Source: Acanthaster planci
Lineage: Eukaryota > Echinodermata > Asteroidea > Valvatida > Acanthasteridae
DNA length: 60,000 nucleotides
NCBI RefSeq assembly: GCF_001949145.1
Contig: NW_019091396.1
Location: 1,248,788 to 1,308,787, forward strand
Direction of reading: 5' to 3'
Of the stretch, positions 1-11,003 are shown one piece after another (the first letter of the stretch is position 1; each line of letters begins with the position of its first letter). Made by a program: the position numbers and the translations under genes. Under the pieces are notes generated by a model that was not told the origin of the DNA, made no database searches, and was given only the letters and a program-made list of their open reading frames with translations.

Positions 1-106
1 TTGCTTCGGACGGAGTGGGGCGTGCTGGGGAGGGAGGAGCTGGAGGTGGACAGGGGTCCTAGAGACAGGAACTGCTGGTGCTTTCGCTCTTGGATGATTT
101 GAGCAG
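1..106 (-). CDS. AGAP: AGAP coding exon 6 (partial; runs off the left edge)
   Basis: The minus strand shows an acceptor (polypyrimidine stretch, then CTACAG) just before position 106. The open frame after it reads AAQIIQERKHQQFLSLGPLS and continues with a Ser/Thr/Pro-rich stretch ending in HSVRS. AGAP proteins have an equivalent stretch right after the GTPase domain: VAQKIV..RKKQQL.. followed by a serine-rich linker. The two bases CT complete the codon opened by the G at the end of the previous exon (GAT G|CT). Residues are about 226-260 of the model. The exon is cut by the window edge, so its donor and the PH, ArfGAP and ankyrin exons are not seen. The link to exon 5 rests on phase and homology remembered from the family. 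Confidence 0.88.
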
Positions 107-234
107 CTGTAGGTAAAGATTAGAGAAAACAGCTCGCAGACAATTCCACAAAAATATCTTTTTGTTTATGAATTATTAACAAAAATGACGTCATTAACAG
201 TGTGACCACTTTCCACTTTTGCTGGGAATTGCCC

Positions 235-845
235 TTAACCATAACCCACTAGGGCCTTTTTACAACAGCACATCCTCAATCCTCCAAAATATTCCAATTG
301 CCCAATGTCAAAAACTACATTCGTCCCCAGTCTTCCAAAATCCTCCATTTTCTTGGCTTATGCACAAAATGAAAGATACCTGAATCCTCAAGCCTCCAAA
401 ATCCTCCCTGGCCCTACTTTGGTTTTTTTTCGGGGGGGAGAGGAGGGGAAGGGTTAGGCACATCAGGTTGGTTGCTGGGCTGAAGCTGGTTTTTGGCAGA
501 GTTGGCTAAGGGCTTGACTTTTGTCATAAACAAAGCAGACATGTGCTTTTGTTTAAACACACTGCAGTTGAGGATTGAGTGATTTATCACCAGCAGCAGT
601 GAACAATGGGACATACTGTCCTTGGGTACATGTATATTGTAAGCAGCATAATGTGTGACCATATGCACCACTATGTGACTGATTTTTAGTACTTCATTCA
701 CCATTCATCCTCAATCCTCCAAAATCATCCAGCTTTTAAACTGGCATTTATCCTCAATCGTCCAAAATCCTCCAGTGTTCAAATCATCATTCATCCTCCA
801 AAATCGTCTGGGTGGTTGTGGAGGATTGAGGTGGGTCAGGGTTAA
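235..845. repeat. MITE-like element with 15-bp terminal inverted repeats and internal CCTCAATCCTCCAAAATC repeats
   Basis: The left end (235-249) reads TTAACCATAACCCAC. The reverse complement of 831-845 reads TTAACCCTGACCCAC, so 13 of 15 positions agree. Inside, variants of TCCTCAATCCTCCAAAATC recur near 266, 330, 380, 707, 750 and 793, and the right end carries the inverted version GGAGGATTGAGG. No transposase frame is visible. The ends resemble two short elements at 45703-45768 and 56277-56347, which suggests one family. The superfamily is unknown. Confidence 0.6.
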
Positions 846-1221
846 TAAAAGTATTTCTGTGCCGGCTATTCTCCTTGGTGTCACGGTGTTACCTTCTGAT
901 CTACCCAAGCGCTACATTGTAGGTTTACCAGTAAAATAAATGGTGTGTCACACAATGTAACACTGGGCTATTAGGTTGATGCAGACTTCAACTTTAAATG
1001 AACCAACCTCTACAAGAGACAGAGAAATACATATAGTGTACATATACCGGTACTTCAAAAACATCTCCACACAATGTTACTCTCTCTGTACTCACAAAGC
1101 CCCAAACTCCCTTCAGCAAAGATAGAATCACCGTGTCAGCCACTGCACACTATACATCTCTCCAGGGCTAGTTACCAGTTCACTGCACAACAACTACATG
1201 TACGGGTAACACACCAATTCT

Positions 1222-1252
1222 AAGCCCTCCCCCCTCCAGGAGGGAGGGGCTT
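1222..1252. repeat. GC-rich imperfect palindrome, 31 bp
   Basis: AAGCCCTCCCCCCTCC is followed at once by AGGAGGGAGGGGCTT, a near-complete inverted copy with almost no loop. The flanks show no clear direct repeat. Its length is close to the palindromic insertions at 1729-1762 and 16528-16557. Confidence 0.6.
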
Positions 1253-1720
1253 CCTGAGTGAACAGCTACATGAACACGCATATGTACATGTATCATACAC
1301 GTACATGTATGCTAGCTCTACAGTCAGTGCAGCACAGTGCTGTTGTCATGTCCATCCTAAACCAGTCCCAGGTCTTTTCATGAGATCCGTCGCACGCGAC
1401 ACGATGAACAGTAACAAAGGAATGCTTTTGTCACAGTTCATTTGAATGGCTTGCGACTTCACATGTGCAACAGGATGGCTACTGATGGACCTGTGATGGA
1501 CTTGCAGGGACATGGAGACTCAACTACATGCATAAGTATAATACTGCATGACTGATTCAATAACCCAAGTCATTTATCCTTGTCATGAGTGTTCTACTGC
1601 CATCCAGGATAAAATTATTTTTAATACCTCTACCTGAACAAGTGTAATCAATGCATATAAATGTACTAAGAGAACCAAGGCATGATCACTTGAAGGAAAG
1701 TTTTCTTATTTACAAGTTCA

Positions 1721-1770
1721 GTGGATATCATAGAGTTAGATATTATTATATCTAACTCTATGGTGGATAT
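1721..1770. mobile_element. 34-bp palindromic insertion flanked by an 8-bp direct repeat
   Basis: Positions 1721-1728 and 1763-1770 both read GTGGATAT. The 34 bases between them (1729-1762) are a perfect palindrome with 15-bp arms, CATAGAGTTAGATAT and its complement, around a 4-base loop (TATT). A palindrome bounded exactly by an 8-bp duplication looks like a transposition footprint or a minimal fold-back element. An 8-bp duplication is the size made by hAT-type transposases, but no transposase or longer terminal repeat is present to confirm that. Confidence 0.65.
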
Positions 1771-2990
1771 GGAAAACCCACATCCGCACTACAATTCAGC
1801 ACACAAAAAAGTTTTCCACAGGGGGAAAAGATTAAGCTAAGACCTTGTTGGATTTTTCTCCTGTTGCAACAACCAGTATGGACATTCCATCACTGGAGAG
1901 CTTGCCTTTAGGCCTGGCTTTACAGACCAGGTTGAGTAAAATTCTCTTGGCACAAAAACCACAGCCAAACCTCTGGCTGGGTAAACCTTTTCCCCAGCTG
2001 CAGCTGGTAAAAAAACCCACTGAACAAACCTGCCTCTGTGCTGCCTCCAACAAACAAAGGCTTCTTCAATGGGGTCCAGCCTATTTGTCCAATACCAGCA
2101 ATGAGCAATTGGGCCCATGGGAACTCTGTCACCGCCATAAAAATTTCTGGGATTCTGCGTTAATACATTTAATACACAGACGCATGGATGCCATTGGTTT
2201 TTGTAGATTGTGTGCCTAGGGGCACTCCGCTGCCAACAACCAGTCACAAGATGAGACTTATCCCCTTTTTTGCTACTTGTTTTGGCTGTACACCAATTTT
2301 CCAAATGCTGTCCGTTAATTTCTCTTCATTTCGGCGTACATGTATGGTACGTGTGCGTGTCCATGTACTGTACATACACCCGGAAGTGAAACTTCATGAG
2401 TATGTCAAAGGGATCAGTGATTCATTATATACTGTACCAGTCCATGTACAGTAAACAGTCTTGTTGACAACGAAACAAAGAGCAAGAGATGGAATTTACT
2501 CAGCAAGTTACTAGTTTACCCTCGTTACTCGGCATTTTACTCTTCTTCCATTGTATTCTTATTCCACTAAGAACGGTTTTTAAATGTCTGGTTACTGTTG
2601 CACACAAAGGTAAATGTCACCATGAGAAAGATTTTCCCATATTCAACCAGACAGTGTCTCAACTCATTATGTGGAGATGTTTGAACCAGCCTTTCACCAA
2701 GTACATGTAAAGGTGATCATTTCCACAAGATGCACACATGGGCAACAGTAATCACTACAACCACGTGGTCATTCTTTGGAAGCCAACGATGAGACATTTT
2801 TGTGAAAAGGCAAGCCTAAATGAAAACAAGAAAATACGGGAGATTCAGCCTACGAAAAGAACACCCACCTACCTATGTACTGTATATGTGTACTGGTGTG
2901 TATTAACGGAGAGGATTACAATAGGGATTCCAAAAATACCAACTAGGCAGTGACTCAACTCACCACTCAAAGTGATTTCTCTCAACTCAC

Positions 2991-3125
2991 CATCTTGGAA
3001 GACTCTGTCTACGTTGAGACCGTACATTGCACATGTTTCATAGTAAGGGCATCTTTTGAGGTCAGCTGCTAGCTTTCTCGCCCGGGAATCATCAATAACC
3101 CTTGGCGTGCTCTGACTGACTGTAT
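2991..3125 (-). CDS. AGAP: AGAP coding exon 5 (end of the GTPase domain)
   Basis: The minus strand shows the acceptor TTTGTTTCAG, then [20 protein letters not shown] and [20 protein letters not shown], then VFQD, and a donor at 2990 reading GTGAG. This matches the part of AGAP proteins carrying NPRVIDD.RARKL, then LKRC.YYETCATYGLNV..VFQD. ETCA is the family's replacement for the SAK (G5) guanine-contact motif of Ras proteins. Both boundaries are phase 1: the first two bases complete the Asp of VGTQD, and the last base opens the Ala at the start of exon 6. Residues are about 181-226. Confidence 0.95.
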
Positions 3126-3869
3126 CTGAAACAAATGAAAGCAAAAAAAACACCAGTCATTACACAACTTTGTCAACTAAGACATCACTGTTGACTCTGT
3201 GTACTCTAGTACATCCCATTCTGTCAAGCCCTCATAGGATGAGGGTAAAGAGCTCATGAATTCTTCCTTTGCTCAATCTTCCCAAAATGCTTGAACACCT
3301 GGACACAAGCCACTGGGCTGTCAGAAAGTGAGGGTTAAGTTAAACTTGTTATTATGCAAAAGAAATACACAATAGGCAAAACTACACATAGAAAGCTTTC
3401 TATGAACACAACGTACACGTATATATGTACATGTATCTATGGCCAATGTCTTTGCGGTGAAGTCCAATTTTTACCGTGAATGCATTATGGCATCAAACCT
3501 GCCCGGCATAAATTTACATGTATTTCACATTAACATCAGAACAGTAGATTTAGCATTGTGACCATTAACAATATCCATGGGGACATGTCTGTGTTTGTAC
3601 ATGTACAATGTAGGAGTATGCAGACATTCAAATAACGTAAAGCGAATGTAGCTATTTCCAGTACCTACTGGTACTCCCTTTCCAATGACAAATACAGACA
3701 TGTTATTCTAGATGGACATACATTTTAATGAACAACACACATACCCTACGGGTACCTTGACAACACAAAACTGTCATCGTCCCTAATTACACGTACATGT
3801 ACTGGTGATTAGAAATGTCTTATCACTTGCAACAAGCATTTCCTATTTTAGCAGGTGAATATTAATGAT

Positions 3870-3987
3870 GTACATATACAGTATGTACAGGTACATATAT
3901 GCATGTACATGTACATGCATGTAAATGCACATCCAGTGTTAATATACACACCGGTACATGTGTATCTGCAAAAAAAAAAAAAAAAAA
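3870..3987. repeat. TACATGTA-type palindrome cluster ending in poly(A)
   Basis: Overlapping TACATATA, GTACAGGTACA, ATGTACATGTACATG and ACACCGGTACATGTG words run together and end in a stretch of about 18 A. The cluster creates spurious open frames rich in Met, Tyr, His and Val on both strands. Confidence 0.7.
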
Positions 3988-6900
3988 GAGTCACTTTTTT
4001 TTTTCATTTTTATTTCATTTATTTTCTTTTAATTTTACATGGCACAAAATATGGAAATTCTACAATATTGTTCCCAGCCTTTTTCTTTTATTTTTAGGGC
4101 CAAACACATTTAATATTTTAGTTTTACGGGGGGGGGGGGAAATTGCACTTTTTCTACAGCATCACCCAGGGAAAAATTGTAATTCCCCTGTATTCTCAGG
4201 ACTGGAACTGGGGCCAAATCTTTTTGATCACGGTGCCCAAGGGCTAAAATGCAATTTGCAGAGGGACTGATAGCAAAGGAATTAGTACACATTGAAAAAA
4301 AAAACACAGCCGGGAGCAAGACAGTAGGAAAAAAAAAACACATCCAGGAAAATTCACCAGTCTTTTTTATACTACATGTAGACGTACGTATACTTGGCTT
4401 GCACTGTACATCAACCATGCACATCTATGTACATGTATATTATATCAACCGTATGTACATGACAACAAGGAGTCTATGTTGTGCATAATGCTCAGGGAAA
4501 ATGTTATTCTTCCAGTGAACACTAAAGACAAATGCATGTAAATCTGCTTCAAATTCTGAATGAAAAGCCCATAAAGACAATACAAATAAGTGGGAGCATT
4601 TTACATACATGTGTATATACCCGGATGTGACGTGTTTGTTCTGCTTGCCAGTGTTTATTCTGCTGTTTTGATGTTGCACGTTTAGGGTTTTCATGCATTT
4701 TTTTTTCTATGGTAGTCTTCAAACAAATTGCCAGGGGTCCTTGAAGGTGAGGGTTAACTTACAGACACTAGAATACGGACAAAAACTTCAGGAAGAAAAG
4801 AAACCTATTATTCTCCAGAAGAGCAGTGGATTCTCTACAGGAGGAATGCAACATGCAGGTTGGGAAACCTATCGAAAGAACACTAATACATTCACCCATA
4901 TACAAGGGAGGAAAAGACATGTAACACAACAGTGCAGAGCTTTGGAACCGGTATAGAAAATGATTACAGGGTGCTGGAAATTGTGTAGTTCTTTCTGACA
5001 GGATGATGGGGGTCTTTTTTGAAGCCTACATGTAGCCTCAATCGAGTGTGTGAATTTAAAGGGTTCCCACCTACTATATGTACATGCATTTCCATTCTCC
5101 CAAACAACATTTCAAATAAAAACAGAAATTTAAAAGCTGCTGTAAACTGCTTGCTAGCTACGACAACCTAAAATACAGATCAGAAAAGTAAGAGGGCCTG
5201 GTGTTTTGATCCCAGCAGAATCTCTTTAGCCTTTGGCTTTTGAATGATTCTGCTGGGGTTGAAATGTATAGTCCTCTTTAACTTTTCAAAAATTTCAAAA
5301 TAAAATGTACCAAACAATTGTAAATCTATCCCCTTCTCCAATACCCAAATGTTTCCAAATTCTGTTCCCTGACATTTAATGGCATACCAATATTCAAAAA
5401 GTAAAATCAATTGGTTCAAGCCTTCTCTACTCCTAAATGTAAGATTTAGTCAAGAGCCCCCCCTGCATCTATTCAATTCCACTCCCCAATGTGTTCCTTC
5501 CTCCATGCTCTCCCCTAATCTTCATCAGAGGCCTATACGCCCACATGTCACACTCACTTAATGAGGACCCGTCCAATGGGAGTGCGTTGAATTAGGCCCT
5601 GGATAATGACTGTCCTACACCATTAATCACCTGTACCTCCCTGACTTGACCTCTGGAGGGGAGAGTCGGCAGCCCCCACCACCAAGATGAAGGGAGACGC
5701 ACACAGTACATACAGAGAGGCTAATGTCCCTGTCAAACAGCAGGCAATTTTCACATCACTGCTACTCCTGAATTTCACCCAACTGGAGTAATGCACGACC
5801 GACAGAAGCTCGTGACAGCGGGAGGGTCCCTTATTACAAGTCATGACCCAGGGAATTGTTGGATTAAGATCTGTACCCTGCTGCCTCTGTGTGATTACTT
5901 TTGATAGATGTACAGGTACATGACCATGTACATACATGTATACAGATTATTCCACAAGTGATTCAGTTCAGCAAAGACTGGAAAGGCCAGAGATAGAGTT
6001 GGAGTTAAACAGCCTCACACTTCTTTGATCAAGAATTAATGGAGGTGTCTTGGCTGTCTCTCATCTTTCTTCACTATTCATTGCTAAGAAGATATGGAAT
6101 AATCATTTTTCATCATGCTTGGATAGTGTGCACAATGACATACATGTACATGTACCCCTACATGTACACTGTACATGTGTCTACATGTATGAGTGTGTGC
6201 CACATTTAAGATGTCCCCCTTGAAAAGTTCCAATAAAGAATAATTTAAGGTTACAATAAAGAATAATGCAATAGGGTACATAACTTTCAAATTGTAATCA
6301 GTGAATTATCATCGAGGAATTAACATGTTTTTGCATTTTATATTGCAAATGAGAATCTTGTGTTTATTGTTCTGTGACTGAGCTATTTATTTTTACAGGA
6401 ACACTCTTATTGTTTAAACCATGTGATGAATGGGACTAAATTTAAGAACTCTGGTTATAATGTCATCCTTGCAGTAAATGATGGTCTTCCAGATCAGTAA
6501 AAAAGACAGAAGATGCAAAATGTTGCTGCAAATTCTCTCCAGCAATGTCCAGTATTTACCCATATACATGTAAGCCGTTTCAAAAATCACCATGAATGTA
6601 ACATGCACTGATCGCATGTTGGAGTCTTGTCAACAATCCGCGGATGGGGTGGGCAAAGATAAGGCTCGGTTTAGTGCCAAGCACTCTCCACATCTCTTCA
6701 CTTCTCTATGATTCATCATCCGCATAACTCCCACCACAACCACCCCCCTCCCCTTTTACATCGCGAGGGCTACAGCCGTGACATACTCTAAGCACTACCA
6801 GCAATACTGCCATCATGTCTGCCACTTCTCCTTCTTCGACAGAGACAGTCCGAAGGCTACCGGTACAATGAATGAAACCCCCCAAAAAAAACCTTCCCCA

Positions 6901-7544
6901 TATTCCGTTGCTGTGTCACTGCAGAACCTCTGAGTCATATCTCAGGAAATTTGTTCCATGGAACAGCAAAAGTGGGAAGGCGGAGCATGAACAAAACAGG
7001 AGGGAGTATACATGTACACGTATAATGAAGATGCAGATGTACACTAGTGGCATCGTTAATATCTGCCTTACGATGCCTTTTGTGCATAGCCTTCCACATT
7101 AGCTGTCAATTAACCTTTGCAAGCCATCGAACATCTTCTCGCCTCTTTTTTTATATTAAGTAAGCACTGGCCAAGAGAGACGAAAAAATGCAGAGCAAAG
7201 ATCTATCAATAGGGAGATTAATCATACACCAAAGGGACGCCAAAAACATCCATTATTCATCTTCAAAGCTCTGATGTACCCTCTGATGTTTTTTCTTAGT
7301 AAATCCTTGCAACAGGCGCATCTGATAATTAATTTTTCAAGAGCCAGGGTTTTTTGAAAACCAGACCAAAAGGCATATGGGTTCAGGCACTCTTTTTTGG
7401 CCCCCTTTGCATGCATGCATGATGGGATTACCACGCAGGGTGGGAAATTAACAGTTGCCCTGTTGCTAGTAGCAACCACATGAGCAATACTAGTCAGGTA
7501 AACCAATAAAATACTGACAATATGTCAGCACAATATTACAAGAT

Positions 7545-7808
7545 GCCAGGCCCAATGAAGAACTGCAGAATCTTATCCAAACAATAAATATTCAGAGATC
7601 TGGAAAAGGCCAGGCCCAACGAAGAACTGCAGTATCTTATCCAAACAATAAATGTAATTCAGAGATCTGGAAAAGGCCAGGCCCAACGAAGAACTGCAGA
7701 ATCTTATTCAAACAATAAATACAATTCAGAGATCTGGAAAAAGCCAGGCCCAACGAAGAACTGCAGAATCTTATTCAAACAATAAATGTAATTCTGAGAT
7801 CTGGAAAG
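7545..7808. repeat. Tandem repeat, four copies of a 64-67 bp unit
   Basis: Copies start at 7545, 7609, 7676 and 7743. Each begins GCCAGGCCCAA and contains GAAGAACTGCAG, ATCTTATCCAAACAATAAAT and AGAGATCTGGAAA. Copy one has the 64-base unit and later copies are 67 bases owing to a TGTAATTC or ACAATTC variant. Divergence between copies is only a few percent, so the array is young. No coding content. Confidence 0.93.
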
Positions 7809-8622
7809 GATATTTTTCAAGCCCATCCCTTTCTGCTAAACAATTGACAAGTTTCTCCCCATCATGATTTTAAGGCAAGGGGCAAATTAATTAGCTTTTT
7901 AGAAGTACATGCATGGCGGATGCCACAGAAGGACATTATTTGAAGTGTGTAAATTGAAGTAAATACAAATGACTTTACCCGAGCCTGCTCTTGTGTCTGC
8001 TCGTATTTCTTAAAAATCCTGTCTCCAAACGTGTCGATTTGGACAACCATACTAGACCAAATTTCAAATTCAGACTTAGTGGATAGCTTCCCAAAGGACA
8101 AACCTGCTCATTTCTTTTTTGTCTCTGAACATTACTCTTTCAATTCTACACTCTGATGGGGTAACAGTTCACCCACAGGACCACTCTGTCTAGGCCTGTG
8201 CCGGGTATCTCCCTGTTATCAAAACCCAGTTCCATTTTTTGGAGCTGGGTACCCGTATCCCCCCCCCCAAAAATTCCACATATAACATGTATGCGAACTT
8301 AAACAGTGAAGGGCTGAAAAATCACTGTGCCACTGAAAAACCCGGTCCTGGGGTCATACATGTACCAGTAACTACAATTCAGAGACTGACAGAGCTATTT
8401 CTGTTACAAATTGCAGGTAACAATAAAAAGGTGTTGCTTTCTACGCACGAAAAAATGAGCTGTTTGGGGCAAATGGTCTGCTGGGATCACGCGCAATGAC
8501 ATTTGTTAAGTGTTCTTTATATTTTAAGGGTACCCAGGTATCTAGTATTGATATAATGGGTACCCAGTTCCAAAAATACCCACAAATGCACACCCCTAGC
8601 TCTGTCATAGCTGTACATGTAC

Positions 8623-8850
8623 CTTGAGTGCCGACCAGTATCATGGGCAGGTCTGCCGTGTTTCTGTAGTGGGCAATCTTGGCGTAGAAGTTGTAGAGGA
8701 GCTGGAAGCTCATCTCGTCTTCCACGCTGAAGACCAGGATGACAGCATCCACCCAGGAGCAGAACTGGAGCTCTGGGGGTCCCCCCTCATCCCGAATTAG
8801 GAGGAGGTAGCTCCGGTCATCCACGATGATCTCTTTTTTGAAGCGGCCTC
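8623..8850 (-). CDS. AGAP: AGAP coding exon 4 (core of the GTPase domain)
   Basis: The minus strand reads an acceptor CCAATGACAG, then [76 protein letters not shown] and a donor [14 protein letters not shown] is the AGAP form of the switch II/G3 region, and VGTQD (completed in exon 5) takes the place of the NKxD guanine-specificity motif. Both are hallmarks of the centaurin-gamma GTPase-like domain. The exon is 228 bp, phase 1 at both ends, covering about residues 105-181. The similarity to vertebrate AGAP is high throughout, so the exon looks intact. Confidence 0.97.
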
Positions 8851-9364
8851 CTGTCATTGGAGGGATGAAAAACAGTGAGGGGAAAAAAGAAAAAGTGTCA
8901 GCTATGATTTAGAGATGTACATCGGTACCTTGTTTGTGTAGAGAACTCATTTGTAGGTAGACTACAGACCTTTATTACTCGTTATTTAGCCAACAGGAAA
9001 AGCTAAGTGCTAATATGATACTTGAGTGACAACGCATCCACACAAGCAAGGAGGAAGTTGTGGGTTCATATCTCACCCAAAAAAAGCCAGTTAAAAAAAT
9101 TCTTTTGAAGGCTGGCTCTTGGAAAACTTACCATTTCTGGCTCTGTTAGATAAGGAAAGCATGTTGGCAAAGATCAACATGTAAACAGTTTACACTGTCT
9201 CCTGTTCAATACCACATTAAAATTGACTTACCAATCTCAGACTCCAATTTGCAGTCCCTGGAGGTCTTTTTGCCTCCTTTTATTTGGGTGGGGGGAGGGG
9301 AGGGGTTGGGGCTTGGGCACTAGCCTACCCTCCTGAAACTGTATGGGGTACCACTGGTACCTAC
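8851..9364 (-). other. AGAP intron 3 (514 bp)
   Basis: This short intron lies between the P-loop exon and the switch exon. It contains a G-rich stretch near 9284-9310 and nothing else recognisable. Confidence 0.85.
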
Positions 9365-9452
9365 CTTCCGGTGATTCTTCCTGCATGTAGGATCCCGTCA
9401 GGTATCTGTGAACCAGTGCTGACTTGCCACTGGTTAGGCTGCCTACCACACC
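9365..9452 (-). CDS. AGAP: AGAP coding exon 3 (P-loop exon)
   Basis: After the acceptor CTTGCAG the frame reads [20 protein letters not shown], then SYMQEESPE and G|, with a donor [14 protein letters not shown] fits the GxxxxGKS nucleotide-binding P-loop (G79, K85 and S86 in the assembled model). [15 protein letters not shown] is the AGAP equivalent of the switch I region. The exon is 88 bp, entered in phase 0 and left in phase 1, covering residues 76-105. AGAP proteins are Arf GTPase-activating proteins that act on endosomal and trans-Golgi membranes. Their N-terminal Ras-like domain binds GTP weakly and is thought to modulate membrane and adaptor interactions. Confidence 0.97.
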
Positions 9453-10944
9453 CTGCAAGGCCAAACAGCGACAATGATGTCACAACCGATGCAATTTCCT
9501 TTGAATACCGGGTCTTGCCAAGATCAGCAGAGAGGGGCTGCACTGTTATGTTGCTTACAATCAAGTGCGAGCGCATCTTACAGTAAAGTACCTGTAGGTT
9601 GACTGACTGCACCCTCTTTCTTGGCCAATCTATACGCATGTAGGCCCCTGAATAAGGGAGCACCCATGCCCAAATGACGCTGGAGTGCTTACAAAAATGA
9701 GCATTTTTGTTGCTTGAGGGGCACCAAAACACAGAGATTGAATCTAACACAGGAGGTGCATACATGTAGACATCAGCTTTTACCCTGATGTTTGAAGGCA
9801 GGTTCCAGCTGTTTGTCAAAACCTCAGCCACATGGGAAACATTTTAAAACTTGCAAAATTGCATTTTTTAGAAAGTGGCTGCAAAAATGTGCATTCGGCT
9901 AAAATTTTGACCATTACCCTGGGTGCCAGCGCATTAATGTTTTTCAAAATACATGTACATGTATGTAAACACATTTTTTTTCCAAATAAAAACAGATGGT
10001 GCTGTAGCTATATATAAACATGTATATGTATAACCCAAAATATTTACATGCATACTGTGATCAATAATCCACACAGCGGATTCCTTTTAAGGCTGAGTAC
10101 ATTTCATACAAAGGCCAGTGCTACTACATGTACCAAGTAGCTGATGTGCTTCACAGGCATGTACAGCACAGAATGCAATCAGAGCTTTGCACTCCCTGAT
10201 GGATAACTTTACATATGTACATGTGTGCCCCAACCCAGAACATAAAAGCACTTTTTGTAACGATCCGTGTTGATAGATCTGACAGGAAATTGAACTGGCA
10301 CAAAAAAAGTCATTTCATCTCATCTCCAACAGACAGCATGCCAGCTACTGGTTCAGCAAGCCTAATTTGAACTGCACATGGACTCCTCTCCTGTTGCCGT
10401 GACAACGCTCTCCAGTGACTCACTAGTGGTGACCTTGCACAGGAGGGAAGACGTGCCACCACTTCAGACTGTCCTCTCAGTTTCTTGACCATCCAAGGGA
10501 GGGGGGAGGTCTCATGTAAACCAATCAGCAATAATGAACACAAGGCAGACATTAGGGAGGACATAGGGTAATTAATGACAGGTGCATAACCACTGCCCCT
10601 GGGTGGAGGCTAGGAGGACAGTGGATGGACCGGTCAGGATTTAGTCTTCATCTTTCTTCAACATGTACAATTTCTGTGCAACATCTGGGCCCTGCATGTA
10701 CATGTATATGTAATGCATGCAACCGGTTTGACCCTAAACTCAATCTGACTTTTGGCTTGTGTCAGCGATTCCTAAAAAGTCCATCACTGTATAGGAACTC
10801 ACAGGCAAATTCCTTGACTTCAACTCCTTTGTAAAGTAACATCGCTGCCTTTGCCCTACGGAAACACTTGATGAGCTCTAACTTTCCACCAGCCTGCAAA
10901 ATCTTCCCAAACCTCCAGCATCAGGAAACATGAGCACTACTCAC
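9453..10944 (-). other. AGAP intron 2 (1,492 bp)
   Basis: Non-coding. The part at about 10280-10620 is relatively GC-balanced and poor in TACATGTA words. No gene, tandem array or clear element is seen. Confidence 0.82.
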
Positions 10945-11003
10945 CAATTTGAGTTCTGGCACTGTCCGGCTCAACGTCCATTCTTGACTGTTCACAAAGG
11001 AAT
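10945..11003 (-). CDS. AGAP: AGAP coding exon 2
   Basis: The minus strand shows the acceptor CTTACAG, then AT completing an Asp codon, then SFVNSQEWTLSRTVPELKL and a donor GTGAGT at 10944. The motif (D)SFVNSQEWTLSRxxPELK is diagnostic for AGAP/centaurin-gamma proteins and sits immediately before the GTPase domain. The exon is 59 bp, entered in phase 1 and left in phase 0, covering residues 57-75 plus the split residue 56. Its phase-1 acceptor fits both the distal exon at 56681-56846 and the candidate internal exon at 25035-25104; either way the split codon gives Asp. Confidence 0.96.

Larger units (their letters stand above)
107..2990 (-). other. AGAP intron 5 (2,884 bp)
   Basis: This non-coding stretch lies between two phase-compatible AGAP exons. 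It holds an element with terminal inverted repeats at 235-845, a 31-bp GC-rich palindrome at 1222-1252 and a palindrome with flanking direct repeats at 1721-1770. Between 1832 and 2304 open frames overlap on both strands and in several frames without any family resemblance; I take them as chance. The remainder is unique-looking AT-rich sequence with scattered TACATGTA words. Confidence 0.8.
3126..8622 (-). other. AGAP intron 4 (5,497 bp)
   Basis: This non-coding stretch contains a dense TACATGTA cluster near 3870-3965 followed by a poly(A) run, and the four-copy tandem array at 7545-7808. A stretch at about 5520-5900 is relatively free of the palindromic words and repeats; it could be a conserved regulatory block, but nothing specific is recognised. 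No coding frame resembles a known protein. Confidence 0.8.

Noticed and set aside
1832-2304. Long open frames in several overlapping frames on both strands (up to 155 codons)
   Set aside because: Several frames are open at once, none has domain-like sequence, and no splice sites fit AGAP at this place in the protein.
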